Of a DNA stretch of 64,000 nt, positions 1 through 9,237 are shown in pieces (within the stretch, counting starts at the first letter, position 1; every line of letters begins with the position of its first letter). The DNA comes from Litoreibacter meonggei. GTDB lineage: Bacteria > Pseudomonadota > Alphaproteobacteria > Rhodobacterales > Rhodobacteraceae. The position numbers and the translations under genes were made by a program. The notes under the pieces are model-generated. The model searched no databases, had not been told where the DNA came from, and saw nothing but the letters and a program-made list of their open reading frames with translations. Where the stretch lies: the NCBI RefSeq assembly GCF_003663885.1, contig NZ_RCCE01000001.1, forward strand, positions 868,001 through 932,000, given 5' to 3'.

Positions 1-730
1 CGCCAGTGATCTCCGCCACCAAACTTTCGGTTCCAGCAACACCCACGACAGGGAATTTCACCCAGATCATATCCGACTTGTGGTCGTGATACTCGACCTC
101 CGCCTCGGCCAACGCGGTCTTCTCAACCGGCGACCACATCACAGGTTTGGAGCCTTGATACAGCGTTCCCGTCATCAGGAACTTCTGGAACTCCTCGGCA
201 ATCACGCGTTCCGCATGGAAGTTCATCGTCAAATACGGATCATCCCAGTTGCCCGTGACGCCCAGACGCTTGAACTCCTCGCGCTGTATATCGACCCAGC
301 CGGCGGCAAACTCACGGCATTCCTGACGGAACTCCACAACGTCCACGGCGTCTTTGTCTTTGCCCTTGGCGCGGTATTTCTCCTCGATCTTCCACTCGAT
401 TGGCAGCCCGTGGCAATCCCAGCCGGGGATGTAGCGCGCGTCGCGGCCCATCATCTGCTGAGAGCGGACGACCATGTCCTTCAGGATCTTGTTCAACGCG
501 TGGCCGATATGCAAATGCCCGTTGGCATAGGGCGGGCCGTCATGCAGCGTGAAGGGTTCGCGGGTCTCGGTCCGTGCCTTCTCGCGCAGCCGCTCATAAA
601 CGCCGATCTTGGCCCAACGCTCCAGCCAGCCCGGCTCGCGCTTGGGCAGGCCCGCGCGCATCGGGAAGTCGGTTTTCGGCAGGTTCAGCGTGTCTTTGTA
701 GGAAATGGTCTCAGGGGTGTCGGCGCACAT
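1..730 (-). CDS. ileS: Isoleucine--tRNA ligase, N-terminal part (runs off the left edge)
   Basis: Cytoplasmic class I aminoacyl-tRNA synthetase that charges tRNA-Ile. The reverse strand reads from ATG at 730 and stays open to position 1, giving about 243 residues. Class I hallmarks are visible: the HIGH-type motif inside [20 protein letters not shown] near residue 60, and [11 protein letters not shown] near residue 95, which is characteristic of the Ile/Val/Leu subgroup. The KMSKS motif and editing domain lie outside the window. Start choice: the protein begins [18 protein letters not shown], typical of alphaproteobacterial IleS. It is divergent from the secreted protein at 1048. Family assignment is secure; only completeness cannot be judged. 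Confidence 0.95.
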   Translation of the reverse strand, partial: MCADTPETISYKDTLNLPKTDFPMRAGLPKREPGWLERWAKIGVYERLREKARTETREPFTLHDGPPYANGHLHIGHALNKILKDMVVRSQQMMGRDARYIPGWDCHGLPIEWKIEEKYRAKGKDKDAVDVVEFRQECREFAAGWVDIQREEFKRLGVTGNWDDPYLTMNFHAERVIAEEFQKFLMTGTLYQGSKPVMWSPVEKTALAEAEVEYHDHKSDMIWVKFPVVGVAGTESLVAEITG

Positions 731-1047
731 GTCAGGCGTCCTTTGTCGTCGAATTTGCAAATCGGAGTGGGGTCGGTGCGAGCATCTCAAACACCTTTGC
801 CCGGCGTCTCATCTGAATCAGAGCGCCGGGGATATAATTCGAATAATGACGCGAAGATAGGTCATGGGCTTTCTATAGCGCCGCTGCGCGCGCTGGTCCA
901 TCGCCTTATTGCAGAGCAGGTGACCGCCCGCCAGCGCGGGCTTCACGTCTTTTGAACGGGTTTCTCACACGCTGATCTGGCGGGGACCGCTAGAGTGTCG
1001 TCACTCCCCAATATCCCTTTTCACCCCTCACCTACCCGGAGGTCACA
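731..1047. other. Intergenic region between ileS and the secreted protein
   Basis: 317 bases between divergent genes, so it should hold both promoters. I see no convincing small gene. Two inverted repeats are present: a 7-bp arm pair at 800-806 and 824-830 (CCCGGCG/CGCCGGG), and a compact 6-bp hairpin at 926-941 (GCCCGC, loop cagc, GCGGGC). Neither has a clean T-run in the right position, so I do not call terminators. No T-box motif was recognised upstream of ileS. Confidence 0.5.
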
Positions 1048-1671
1048 ATGTTTAAGACAGTTCTTTTCGCAGGTCTGACCACCTTGATCGCAACAGGCCA
1101 ATTGGTTGCAGGGCAGCACCTTTCGCCAAACGACACAGAGATAGGGACCGTCTCTGGCGGCTCCAACGACTACCTGTTTCTCAAATCCCCTCGTGAAGGG
1201 GCTGATGTCACGCTGACCATTCGACCGGTCGCCGGGCAGGCTTTTCCATCCGAGATCGAACGCATCAATCCCGGCACCTCTGCGCTGGCGGATGAGTTGA
1301 AGATCAACTGGTATGCCCAAGCCAGTTGTAGCGCAGGCATCCAGCAATTGCGCTCGGCAGGCCCCGGAGGCACCTCCGTGCAAACCATCAACGGAAGCCG
1401 CAATGCGATCGCGGGCCGCAGCAATATCCAAAGCTTTGATGTGGAGGCGGTAGACCGTGTGTGTATCCGCTGGGCGAAAGCCATGATCGCGCAATGCGGC
1501 TGGCCATTCGAGCCAGGGGTCGGATGCGACTTCGAGGAGACGTTCTCTTATGACGCAACCACACAGGTTCCACGCAGCAGCCCCGTGCGGGTATCGGGCA
1601 GTTGTGTTAATAGCCAGTTGCCCACGACCGACTATTATGGACGTCTGACATTGCGCTGCGCTTTCGAGTAA
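1048..1671 (+). CDS. Putative exported protein, 207 aa, function unknown
   Basis: Begins MFKTVLFAGLTTLIATGQLVAG, a short basic start followed by a hydrophobic stretch, consistent with a Sec signal peptide cleaved around residues 21-23. The start has a clear ribosome-binding site (ccggaggtcac) just upstream. The mature part contains several cysteines (CSAGIQ, VCIRWAK, QCGWPFEPGVGCDF, SCVNSQ, LRCAFE), suggesting disulphides and a periplasmic or extracellular location. I do not recognise a family. It stands alone: ileS diverges on the left and nsrR converges on the right. Reality as a gene is well supported by signal peptide, RBS and length; function is unknown. Confidence 0.75.
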   Translation: MFKTVLFAGLTTLIATGQLVAGQHLSPNDTEIGTVSGGSNDYLFLKSPREGADVTLTIRPVAGQAFPSEIERINPGTSALADELKINWYAQASCSAGIQQLRSAGPGGTSVQTINGSRNAIAGRSNIQSFDVEAVDRVCIRWAKAMIAQCGWPFEPGVGCDFEETFSYDATTQVPRSSPVRVSGSCVNSQLPTTDYYGRLTLRCAFE

Positions 1672-1735
1672 CCGCGTGTCGCGCTCTCCCGGCGGGCATC
1701 CCTTGGCAGACTGCCCGTCAGGCTTTTGCGCCCCG

Positions 1736-2194
1736 CTAGGCGGGTTCGTCCAGCGCGTTTGCGGCCTCCAAGCCCAGCAATCGCGTCAATGCGGCTCCCT
1801 GCCCGCTGACATCTTCCAGACTGTAGCCGTCCAGCACGGTAAAGAACGCCTCCTGCGCTTCGGCCAATGGCCCGCGCAGCCCGCATGCTGGCGTGATGGC
1901 GCAAGCCCCGTTGCCCGCAAAACACTCCGCGACAGACAGGTTCCGCGTCAGGCTGCGTACCACCGCACCGACGCGAATTTCACCCGCCGGTTTTGCCAGA
2001 CTCAAACCGCCAGTGCGCCCGCGGGTAGAGTGCACATATCCTTCCGCAACCAATGCCGTCGCCACCTTGGAGAGATGATGCTCCGACAGCGAAAACTTCG
2101 CTGCAATTTCCGCGACCGACGCCCTGCGCGCGCCGCATAGCCGCAGGTAAATCAAGGCGCGCAGCCCGTAGTCGGTGAACTTGTCCAGTTGCAT
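1736..2194 (-). CDS. nsrR: Rrf2-family nitric oxide-sensing repressor NsrR
   Basis: 152 aa, the usual size of the family. The N-terminal winged helix (MQLDKFTDYGLRALIYL) is typical of NsrR, and three cysteines at residues 91, 98 and 104 (ECFAGNGACAITPACGL) match the [Fe-S] cluster ligands of NsrR, whose cluster reacts with NO and releases DNA. It is divergent from a 57-aa membrane protein and a truncated haemoglobin, both plausible NO-response targets. An A/T-rich dyad starts 13 bp upstream of its ATG (see the operator entry), suggesting autoregulation. The alternative is another Rrf2 member such as IscR or RirA, but the cysteine spacing and neighbours favour NsrR. Confidence 0.88.
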   Translation of the reverse strand: MQLDKFTDYGLRALIYLRLCGARRASVAEIAAKFSLSEHHLSKVATALVAEGYVHSTRGRTGGLSLAKPAGEIRVGAVVRSLTRNLSVAECFAGNGACAITPACGLRGPLAEAQEAFFTVLDGYSLEDVSGQGAALTRLLGLEAANALDEPA

Positions 2195-2206
2195 GCGACA
2201 TAATTA

Positions 2207-2256
2207 GCATTTGTAATGCGCAATTAAAAGCGTTAGATATTGCGCATCTTAAATGC
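2207..2256. promoter_or_regulatory. Candidate NsrR operator region (two dyads)
   Basis: Two short dyads lie between nsrR and the divergent small gene. At 2207-2219 GCATT-tgt-AATGC has perfect 5-bp arms; at 2244-2256 GCAT-cttaa-ATGC has perfect 4-bp arms. NsrR sites in other proteobacteria are A/T-centred dyads with GCAT/ATGC-like arms, so the location and form fit autoregulation and control of the haemoglobin gene. Binding is inferred, not shown. Confidence 0.5.
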
Positions 2257-2275
2257 CCATTAAGGGGAATATACG

Positions 2276-2449
2276 ATGTCCGTAGCCACCACCGCCGAGA
2301 AGATCGCCGAAATCCTGCTTTGGCCGGGCACCAAGATTTGTCAGTTTTTCGGCATTCAACCCACCGATGACGCGGGCCTGATCCGCTCCATGTTCAATAT
2401 GCTGGTGTACCTATGCATTCTGCTTCCAATCGTATGGATCGTTCTTTGA
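2276..2449 (+). CDS. Small putative membrane protein, 57 aa, in the NO-response module
   Basis: ORF from ATG 2276 to TGA 2449. The N-terminal half is soluble (MSVATTAEKIAEILLWPG...) and the C-terminal 20 residues are strongly hydrophobic (MFNMLVYLCILLPIVWIVL), so a single C-terminal membrane anchor is likely. A purine-rich RBS (aaggggaat) precedes the start. It overlaps the 5' end of the truncated haemoglobin gene, implying translational coupling, and sits directly downstream of the NsrR-type dyads. I do not recognise a family; a role in NO handling alongside the haemoglobin is inference from position only. Confidence 0.65.
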   Translation: MSVATTAEKIAEILLWPGTKICQFFGIQPTDDAGLIRSMFNMLVYLCILLPIVWIVL

Positions 2450-2856
2450 ACGCTCAGCCACCCCGTTTCGACATCACGCCTCACCAGATCGACCAAGTGG
2501 TCACCAAATTCTACGCAAAGGTCCGGGCCGATTCCGTGCTTGGCCCAGTGTTTGCGGCGCATGTCCCTGATGACGGCTGGCCCGCCCACGAGGCCAAGAT
2601 CGCCAGCTTTTGGCGCAATGCTATCCTGTCGGAGCGCAGCTACGATGGAAATCCCATGCAAAAGCACATGGCGGCTCGAGACGTAGAAGGCGAACACTTC
2701 CCCCGCTGGTTGTCGTTGTTCGATACGGTTCTCTCGTCGGAACTCCCTCCGGCAACCGCGCTTGCCTTCTCGACCCTTGCGCACCGCATTGCCCGAGGCT
2801 TGCGCATGGGGGTCGAGGATTTGCGCGCGCCAATAGGCGCACCACCCAGCCTGTAG
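2434..2856 (+). CDS. Group III truncated haemoglobin
   Basis: 140 aa from ATG 2434; an in-frame upstream ATG at 2413 would add 7 residues, and neither start has a strong RBS. The sequence carries the group III globin pattern: ITPHQIDQVVTKFYAKVRAD in the first helices, FWRNAILSERSYDGNPMQKH, and HFPRWLSLFD near the proximal region. It is a haem protein that would bind O2 or NO in the cytoplasm. Position behind the NsrR dyads and coupled to the 57-aa membrane protein suggests NO detoxification or sensing. The globin call is firm; the physiological substrate is inferred. Confidence 0.88.
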   Translation: MDRSLNAQPPRFDITPHQIDQVVTKFYAKVRADSVLGPVFAAHVPDDGWPAHEAKIASFWRNAILSERSYDGNPMQKHMAARDVEGEHFPRWLSLFDTVLSSELPPATALAFSTLAHRIARGLRMGVEDLRAPIGAPPSL

Positions 2857-2908
2857 CTGCGTTCATTTATCCCATGACGCCCGCATCTTAACCGCATAAG
2901 TTGCGTTC

Positions 2909-4090
2909 ATGAGTTACAATATCGCTATCGCCGGTGCTGGCATCGGCGGCCTGACCGCTGCAGTGCTTTTGGCCAAACAGGGTCACACCATCACCGTTTT
3001 CGACCAGTTCGACGCTCCCCGTCCCGTGGGCTCCGGCCTGGTGATCCAACCCGTCGGCCAAGCGGTGCTAGATGAAATCGGTGCAGGTGACGCCGCCCGT
3101 GCCAAGGGCAATCCCCTGCGCCGGATGCTCGGTCACGAGGCCGACAGCGGTCGCGCGGTCCTTGACGTCACCTATGATCACGATCCTGCAGGCGCAAATT
3201 TCGGCCTCGCCATCCACCGCGCGTCGTTGTTCGACGTGATCTACCAAGCAGCCGTCGCGACAGGCGTCACAATCATGCCGTCGCACGAGGTCACAGCGTT
3301 GCAAGACCGTCACCTCAACTTCATCTCAAAAGACCCGCAAGGCCCATTTGATTTGGTGATCGACAGCTCGGGAGTGTCGTCACCGCTCTCGCCTATTCGT
3401 GCAAAATCGCTGCCTTACGGGGCCATCTGGGGTACCGTTCGTTGGCACGAGTGCGGCCTCCCCAACGACCAACTCACTCAGGTGTATCGTCGAGCCGATC
3501 GGATGATTGGCATCATGCCCTCCGGCACTTTGCCTGACTCCGATGTGCAGCAAGCCGCCATCTTTTGGTCCATGCCACGCAATGCTTATGACGCATGGAA
3601 AGCCATGCCACTCAACGAATGGCAGGCCGAGATAGCACGTCTCTGGCCCGAGGCCGTTCCGATCTTCAAGCAGATCACCAGCCACGAACAAATGACCATG
3701 GCCCGCTATGCCCACGGCACGTTACGCAAACCCTATGCGGACAACCTCGCGATCATCGGCGACGCCGCGCACAAAGCGTCTCCGCAGTTGGGACAAGGGG
3801 CGAATATGGCAATGCTTGACGCGTCGGCTTTGGCGAAGGCCATCGCGCAGCATCCGCTTCAAGACGCCCTGCCCGCCTACGCCATGGCGCGGCGCTGGCA
3901 TGTGCGCATTTATCAGGCGATGTCATGGGCCTTCACGCCACAATATCAGTCAGACAGCCGTATCCTGCCCGCGTTTCGGGATCACCTGCTGTTTCCGATT
4001 AGCCAGATTGGTCCGGTACCACGGGTGCTCACCCGCCTTGTGCGAGGCGACATGATCCCGCCCATGGCATCGCTCACCCCGCGCGATTAA
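2909..4090 (+). CDS. FAD-dependent monooxygenase (salicylate-hydroxylase-like)
   Basis: 393 aa. An N-terminal Rossmann FAD-binding motif (IAGAGIGGLTAAVLLAKQG, residues 6-24) and the later GDAAH motif (AIIGDAAHKASPQLGQGAN, about residues 282-300) define the class A flavoprotein hydroxylase fold. In the classic DG region the sequence reads VIDSSGV, a slight variant of the usual DGxxS. Such enzymes use NAD(P)H and O2 to hydroxylate aromatic or other small substrates; the substrate cannot be read from sequence. It follows the haemoglobin gene by about 50 bp on the same strand and may share its transcript. It converges on the ycjF-like gene with a 4-bp overlap. Confidence 0.85.
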   Translation: MSYNIAIAGAGIGGLTAAVLLAKQGHTITVFDQFDAPRPVGSGLVIQPVGQAVLDEIGAGDAARAKGNPLRRMLGHEADSGRAVLDVTYDHDPAGANFGLAIHRASLFDVIYQAAVATGVTIMPSHEVTALQDRHLNFISKDPQGPFDLVIDSSGVSSPLSPIRAKSLPYGAIWGTVRWHECGLPNDQLTQVYRRADRMIGIMPSGTLPDSDVQQAAIFWSMPRNAYDAWKAMPLNEWQAEIARLWPEAVPIFKQITSHEQMTMARYAHGTLRKPYADNLAIIGDAAHKASPQLGQGANMAMLDASALAKAIAQHPLQDALPAYAMARRWHVRIYQAMSWAFTPQYQSDSRILPAFRDHLLFPISQIGPVPRVLTRLVRGDMIPPMASLTPRD

Positions 4091-5070
4091 CCCGTCGGGA
4101 AAAGTCCCGTCAACGCGCGGCGCACCAGCCCCGTTACTGACGGACGGTCTTGCGTGGAATACGGTAGCGGACGGCACACATCCATCGCAGCCACCCCGAC
4201 ACGGGCGGTCAACGCGCCATTGATCACCCCCTCACCAAAGCGGCGCGACAGTTTCGACAACACGCCCCCGCCCGCGACAGAGCCGATCAGATCGTCGCCC
4301 ACAGCAACTGCCCCCGTGGCCACCAGATGCGTCAGCACGGCGCGCGTCAGCCGCCAGCTTCCCAGCGTGCCAGAGCGCCCGCCATATATCTCCGCAATCC
4401 GCCGGATCATTCGCAGGTTCGATGTCAAAGCCGCCACCAGATCGGCCAGCGCCAGCGGGACAATCGCCGTCACCGTGGCCACTTGCCGCGCCGCCGCCTC
4501 GACTTCCCGACGCGCCAACGCATCGAGCGGGGCAAGCAATTGCGTCTCCGCCTCGCCCAGCACCGCATCCGCGTCAAACCCGTCTCCGTCGCGCGCCTTT
4601 ACCGCAGCGCGGCCAGCCTCCAACTCGGGGCGGTTGGCGTAAAGAGTCATCAGCCGCCCCGACACCGCGCGGGACACCTTCAAATCGCCTGTCGCCAACG
4701 CTGCCTCCGCGTCCTTGCGCAGCCCATCGATCTTTTTCAAACGGCCGATGGCCAGCCATTCCTTGCCAGCGATCAACAATAACGCAAAGACGAACAGCCC
4801 CGTCAGGCCAAGCGCAATCGCGCCAAGAACAGGGCTTCGCTCGATCAACCCGCTGACAAAATCCCAAGCCGCAACGCTCGCCACAAAGCTCACCAACGCC
4901 ACCAGCGCCGACCAGAAGAACTTTGCCAGCCGCGACGGCTTGCGCGCAGCCAAGGCTGCCACCGATTGCATAGCGCGCCCTTGCGGCATCTCGTCGGCAA
5001 TCACCGGCGCGGTCGCGGGCGTCATCTCTGCGGGTTCATCCAGTTCAATCAATACGGGGCGTTTGCTCAT
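4087..5070 (-). CDS. YcjF-like inner-membrane protein (TIGR01620 type)
   Basis: 327 aa. An acidic and proline-containing N-terminus is followed by two close membrane segments (about residues 50-75 and 85-105: FFWSALVALVSFVASVAAW and LGAIALGLTGLFVFALLLIA), then a large soluble C-terminal domain rich in Ala, Leu and Arg. This matches the YcjF/TIGR01620 family, whose genes follow ycjX in many proteobacteria. The start ATG overlaps the ycjX stop by 4 bp, implying coupled translation. In E. coli the pair belongs to the phage-shock associated regulon; the exact molecular role is unknown. Confidence 0.8.
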   Translation of the reverse strand: MSKRPVLIELDEPAEMTPATAPVIADEMPQGRAMQSVAALAARKPSRLAKFFWSALVALVSFVASVAAWDFVSGLIERSPVLGAIALGLTGLFVFALLLIAGKEWLAIGRLKKIDGLRKDAEAALATGDLKVSRAVSGRLMTLYANRPELEAGRAAVKARDGDGFDADAVLGEAETQLLAPLDALARREVEAAARQVATVTAIVPLALADLVAALTSNLRMIRRIAEIYGGRSGTLGSWRLTRAVLTHLVATGAVAVGDDLIGSVAGGGVLSKLSRRFGEGVINGALTARVGVAAMDVCRPLPYSTQDRPSVTGLVRRALTGLFPTG

Positions 5071-6470
5071 CTCAAGCGGTCTCCAATCAGGAATTCTGCA
5101 GCGCGGTCCAACCGGATATGCGGCGGCCCTTCACCCGGTGCCAAATTCAACTTGGCAGGCGCAAAATTCATCACCGAGTATTCCCCCTCCAGCCAGCCTT
5201 GCGCCCCATCACGCGCAGCCCCGATGATCTTGCCAGGGTCCGACGGCAACTCTCCGGGATAGAACGCCGCCTGCTTGCCCGTGTCCACCAAGCGCCCGCG
5301 CACCACGTCAAGCCCTTGCAAATGGTCCTCCGTCGTTGCCCTTAAAGCGGCGATCGACATCGCCTGTGTTTTGGCTCCCGCAAAATCCGCACGATCCCGC
5401 GCGTCGCGCAACAGCGCTTCCATGATAGCTGTCAGTCTCGCGTGTTGCGAATGGTGCAAATGGTCGGCTTTGGTCGCCGCGAACAGGATTTTCTCCACCC
5501 GCTTGCCAAACAACAACTGAGACAACCAAGCGTTCGCACCGGGTCGAAACGCGCCCAAAATATCAGCCATCGCGTTGCGCAAGTCATCCACGGCCTGCGG
5601 CCCCGCATGGATCGCGCCTAGCGCGTCCACCAATACAACCTGCCTGTCGATCCGCGAGAAATGGTCGCGGAAAAACGGCTTCACCACCTTGGATTTATAC
5701 GCCTCGAACCGCCGCTCGAACTCGCGGTAAAGCGAGCCACGCTTCGAGGCCTCCGGCACCGGCATAGGTGCAAAGGTCAAAACGGGCGAGCCTTCCAGAT
5801 CACCCGGCAACAGGAACCGCCCCGGAGTATAGTCCGAATACCCCGCTTCCCGAATGGCCTTCAAATACGCGGTATAAGCTTCAGCAAACCGCTTCGCCTG
5901 CGGCTCATCCAGCTTCACGCCACCATCAGTCGATCGCGCCAATGCCACGAACGCGGCCCCCGCATCGCGCCCATCGGCGCGCGTCAGAGCTTCCTCCGAC
6001 CACTGCGCATAACTCTTGTCCATCAGGCCCAAATCCAGCAGCCATTCGCCGGGGTAGTCCACGATATCCAAATGCACCGTGCGCGGACCGGACACCATGC
6101 CCATAAGCCCCGTCGGCTGCACGCGCATCGACAGGCGCAACTCCGAAATCGAGCGTGTCGACACAGGCCAATGCGGATCAGCCCCCGTAAGCGCGGCCAG
6201 ATGCGTCTCGAAATCAAACCTCGGGATCGTGTCGTCCGGCTGCGGGTGCAGATACGCCGTCTGGATACCCCCATCCGCCGCGGCCCGAAGCTGCCCCATG
6301 CGAGCGCGGTCCATCAGGTTGGCGATCAGCGAGGTAATGAACACTGTCTTGCCAGCTCGGCTTAACCCCGTCACGCCCAGCCTGATCGTGGGCTCGAACA
6401 CCCCCGTCACAGACTGCGTAGCGCCTTCCACCGTGCGGCCTATGCCGTCAACAATATCGTAAAGTATCAA
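5067..6470 (-). CDS. ycjX: YcjX-like P-loop GTPase-type protein (DUF463)
   Basis: 467 aa. The Walker A motif GLSRAGKTVFITSLI lies near residue 35-50, and further nucleotide-binding-like segments (LDIVDYPGEWLLDL, VLVDALGAIHAG, LFAATKADHLHH) fit the DUF463/YcjX family, with a G4-like TKAD. The start is TTG at 6470, supported by a GAGGGG ribosome-binding site just upstream; no better ATG exists nearby. It is the first gene of a two-gene operon with the ycjF-like gene. Likely a cytosolic stress-linked NTPase; its partner in the membrane is presumably the neighbouring protein. Confidence 0.85.
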   Translation of the reverse strand: MILYDIVDGIGRTVEGATQSVTGVFEPTIRLGVTGLSRAGKTVFITSLIANLMDRARMGQLRAAADGGIQTAYLHPQPDDTIPRFDFETHLAALTGADPHWPVSTRSISELRLSMRVQPTGLMGMVSGPRTVHLDIVDYPGEWLLDLGLMDKSYAQWSEEALTRADGRDAGAAFVALARSTDGGVKLDEPQAKRFAEAYTAYLKAIREAGYSDYTPGRFLLPGDLEGSPVLTFAPMPVPEASKRGSLYREFERRFEAYKSKVVKPFFRDHFSRIDRQVVLVDALGAIHAGPQAVDDLRNAMADILGAFRPGANAWLSQLLFGKRVEKILFAATKADHLHHSQHARLTAIMEALLRDARDRADFAGAKTQAMSIAALRATTEDHLQGLDVVRGRLVDTGKQAAFYPGELPSDPGKIIGAARDGAQGWLEGEYSVMNFAPAKLNLAPGEGPPHIRLDRAAEFLIGDRLR

Positions 6471-6564
6471 GTCTGCCCCTCGGATTGTTGATCCCTACAT
6501 AAGGGGCGCATTGCGCTATGTGTAGGCCCTTGGCACCGCGCCGCAGTCAGGCTACCTGTCGGCC

Positions 6565-7356
6565 ATGCCCCGTTACGCGTTCAAAATCGAATACAACGGC
6601 CAGCCTTACAATGGCTGGCAACGTCAGGATGGCCAACCCACCGTGCAAGGGGCCATCGAAGACGCCCTGCGCAAATTGCAGCCCGATTTCGAGAAAATTG
6701 CCGCCGCGGGGCGTACTGACACGGGCGTGCATGGCTTGGCACAAGTCGCCCATGCGGACATGACCCGCGACTGGGAGGTCTTTCGCCTGAACGAGGCGCT
6801 GAACTACCATCTAAAGCCGCATCCGATCTCGATCCTTGAGATCGCGAAAGTCCCCGGCGACTGGCACGCCCGCTTCGACGCCACCGAGCGGCGCTATTGG
6901 TTCCGCCTGCTCTCCCGCCGCGCCCCCGCGACCCATGACAAGGGGCTTGTCTGGCAGATCAACTACCCGCTCGACATCACCTTGATGCGTGAGGCCGCGC
7001 AACACCTCATCGGGCAGCACGACTTCACCACTTTCCGCTCGTCGACCTGTCAGGCACTGTCACCGGTAAAAACCCTCGACGCGCTTGAAATTGAAGAAGT
7101 TGCCGTTCCCTATGGCGCCGAATACCGCTTCTCCATCCGCGCCCGCAGCTTCCTGCACAATCAGGTGCGCAGCTTTGTTGGCTCGTTGGAACGTGTTGGC
7201 TGCGGCTCTTGGGAGCCAATCCAGATGAAGCATGCGTTGGAAGCTGTTGATCGCGCGGCCTGCGGGCCGGTTTGTCCGGCAAGCGGATTGTATTTGGCAG
7301 GGGTAGGTTATCCCAGAGATCCATTCACCGGCGTCACCTGTCCAGCCCGTGACTAA
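6565..7356 (+). CDS. truA: tRNA pseudouridine(38-40) synthase TruA
   Basis: 263 aa, normal for TruA. The catalytic Asp motif [16 protein letters not shown] is near residues 50-65, and the N-terminal [12 protein letters not shown] and C-terminal [13 protein letters not shown] segments are both characteristic. It isomerises uridines 38-40 in the anticodon arm of several tRNAs. The divergent ycjX starts less than 100 bp away, so the two promoters are compact. The 3' end overlaps the convergent hypothetical gene by 4 bp. Confidence 0.95.
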   Translation: MPRYAFKIEYNGQPYNGWQRQDGQPTVQGAIEDALRKLQPDFEKIAAAGRTDTGVHGLAQVAHADMTRDWEVFRLNEALNYHLKPHPISILEIAKVPGDWHARFDATERRYWFRLLSRRAPATHDKGLVWQINYPLDITLMREAAQHLIGQHDFTTFRSSTCQALSPVKTLDALEIEEVAVPYGAEYRFSIRARSFLHNQVRSFVGSLERVGCGSWEPIQMKHALEAVDRAACGPVCPASGLYLAGVGYPRDPFTGVTCPARD

Positions 7357-8036
7357 CGCCCTGCGCTGTGACGCATTGGGGGCCACATGTCGTCACTGGA
7401 GCCGCCCCCCAGATCGGCAGCATCTTGTTGGCAACCCGCCACATACCGTTTCAGCAATCCGGTATAAAACTTGATCTCTTCCTGCTGTGCGGTCAAACGG
7501 GTGAGCCGCGCTTCAATCGCTCCACTGTGGCTTTTTAAAATGTCGCGGGAACTGGGTTCGGACAAAGACATCATGTCAAAAATCGGCGACACGATATCGC
7601 GAAGGACTTCCACCGCTATGCGCTCGCGCACTGTTGCGGGTTTCAATTCCGCTGATGGAATGAACCGAAGTACTCTCGTAACGTCACCCACGTAGCGATG
7701 AAAACTCAACCTAAGGGCGTCGGGTTCGTCCCCGTCGGGCTGGCGCTCAATGCGCAGCCCTGACACGCCAACGCCCGGTAGGGAGACTTCAAAATCTGGA
7801 AGCTCGATAGTTTGGTCATCCAAAGCTTGCGCATTCAGTGCCACAAGGAAACTTTGGTAAAACTCCGGGACGAAAATGGTTTCGATCGGTCGACCAGCAC
7901 GAAAACAATAGCTGTTGCTCATATCGCCGGAAACCAGCCAAACAGAGCGAACACTGTAAGAGCGCGCACCCTCAGGTGATAGATAAACGATAAAGCTGTC
8001 ACTCGACGAAACGCCAAGGGATAGTGCCGTAGACAT
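7353..8036 (-). CDS. Uncharacterised soluble protein, 227 aa
   Basis: Reads [21 protein letters not shown] at the start, with an RBS-like cgaggtaaccc directly before ATG 8036. No signal peptide or membrane segment. The middle contains beta-strand-like stretches ([34 protein letters not shown]) and the C-terminal third is helical and charged ([29 protein letters not shown]), perhaps coiled. I do not recognise a family. It converges with truA, overlapping it by 4 bp, and has a 7-bp inverted repeat just upstream. Confidence 0.65.
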   Translation of the reverse strand: MSTALSLGVSSSDSFIVYLSPEGARSYSVRSVWLVSGDMSNSYCFRAGRPIETIFVPEFYQSFLVALNAQALDDQTIELPDFEVSLPGVGVSGLRIERQPDGDEPDALRLSFHRYVGDVTRVLRFIPSAELKPATVRERIAVEVLRDIVSPIFDMMSLSEPSSRDILKSHSGAIEARLTRLTAQQEEIKFYTGLLKRYVAGCQQDAADLGGGSSDDMWPPMRHSAGR

Positions 8037-8421
8037 GGGTTACCTCGATCTTTGGTAAGAGTACCAAAAGTAAACTGGTTAAGTCGGCGAAAATTCCATT
8101 ATTGCTTTGTTAAGATTGCGCTCAAATGATTAACAAAACCTTTACGGCCTCTTGGTATGGAGGTCGCAAGCAGTATTGAAGCGTGCAAATCGCCCTCACG
8201 AGTTCTTTTTTTATATATTTATTACAGATAGTTAATAAATTATTACTTACACGCCATCTCTACGCCCGTCACTCCTATACGGCCGGCGCACGACGCCACG
8301 TAAGCTACTCATCCACCTCATACGGACCAGAATCTTTCGAATCTGACGCCTTTGTGCAGTGCCAATTCCAGAACAGATCACTAACCTGATTACGAAATTC
8401 GACCTCGTTAGGAGCACATAT
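8037..8421. other. Long A/T-rich intergenic region between divergent genes
   Basis: 385 bases with a marked A/T-rich stretch around 8200-8250 (runs of T and TTATTA). It should contain the promoters of the hypothetical gene on the left and the esterase on the right. I see no coding sequence with a convincing RBS; short ORFs here look random. One inverted repeat is listed separately. Confidence 0.5.
8051..8068. promoter_or_regulatory. 7-bp inverted repeat upstream of the 227-aa gene
   Basis: TTTGGTA (8051-8057), a 4-base loop, and TACCAAA (8062-8068), placed about 14 bp before the ATG of the minus-strand gene at 8036. The position, overlapping the likely leader, could make it an operator or a leader hairpin. 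The symmetry is directly visible; any function is inference. Confidence 0.35.
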
Positions 8422-9237
8422 ATGAGTCCTCGCGCACTGGTATCCGCGTTCGCCGCCGTGCTCTCTTTTACCATGTCGACGGGATCCCTAAAGGCAGCCG
8501 CCTCCAACCCACCCTGTGCAGCCGATATCCCCCGCCCGATGGGCGCGCGGTCATACCATTTGCTCCCGCCCGACAATTGGGATGGCACCACGCCTTTGCC
8601 CGTACTGCTCCACTTCCACGGCTGGGGCCGTCAGGGCACCCTCATCGTAAAGCATTCCCGCATCGCCGGGGCGACACGCCCGCGCGGTGTCTTGCTGTTG
8701 GCGCCCAACGGGCGCGGTGGCAGTTGGGACTTCTGGAGCGAAGGAAGCGCCGACACAGAGTTTGCAGCGGCGGTGATCGAAGATGCCGCGAAACGCTACC
8801 CCATAGACCGCGCGAATATCTTCATCTCCGGCTATTCCTACGGCTCCGCGATGGCGTGGCGCTATGCCTGCGAAAACGGTGCCGAAGTCCGCGCACTGCT
8901 CGCCGTGTCGGGTACGCTTGACCAATTCGAGACCTGCGAGACCGCCCCGGAGCAGGTGCGCCACGTGCACGGAACCCGCGACAACGTCATGGACTTTCCC
9001 TTTGGTCAGAATGGCGACACGACCTATCCGGTAGCTCTATGGCGCCAACGCATGGGCTGTGCAGACCCCACCGGCTCAGAGGCGTATTCGACCACCGCGA
9101 AGGATCATTTCGAGCGGGTAATCTGGGCCGATTGCGCGGCAGGCGAGGTCCGTCTGGACGTTCACGCGCGCGGGCATTTCATCCCGCGCGGCTGGTTCGC
9201 GCGGCAACTGGACGATCTGCTTGCCCCCGCCTCCTAG
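8422..9237 (+). CDS. Exported alpha/beta-hydrolase, polyhydroxybutyrate-depolymerase-like (LpqC type)
   Basis: 271 aa from ATG 8422, chosen because ttaggagcacat precedes it and the N-terminus then reads as a signal peptide ([17 protein letters not shown]..., cleavage near LKAAA). An oxyanion-hole segment ([11 protein letters not shown]), a nucleophile elbow GYSYG in [13 protein letters not shown], an acid in [10 protein letters not shown] and a late His in [10 protein letters not shown] complete a serine-esterase triad. It probably hydrolyses an ester polymer or small ester in the periplasm or outside the cell; the substrate is uncertain. It converges on the ABC permease with a 4-bp overlap. 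Confidence 0.82.
   Translation: MSPRALVSAFAAVLSFTMSTGSLKAAASNPPCAADIPRPMGARSYHLLPPDNWDGTTPLPVLLHFHGWGRQGTLIVKHSRIAGATRPRGVLLLAPNGRGGSWDFWSEGSADTEFAAAVIEDAAKRYPIDRANIFISGYSYGSAMAWRYACENGAEVRALLAVSGTLDQFETCETAPEQVRHVHGTRDNVMDFPFGQNGDTTYPVALWRQRMGCADPTGSEAYSTTAKDHFERVIWADCAAGEVRLDVHARGHFIPRGWFARQLDDLLAPAS

Noticed and set aside
80-955. Plus-strand 291-aa reading frame opposite ileS
   Set aside because: It is the antisense shadow of ileS; its sequence is Arg/His/Leu-rich with no family features and the minus-strand reading has class I synthetase motifs.
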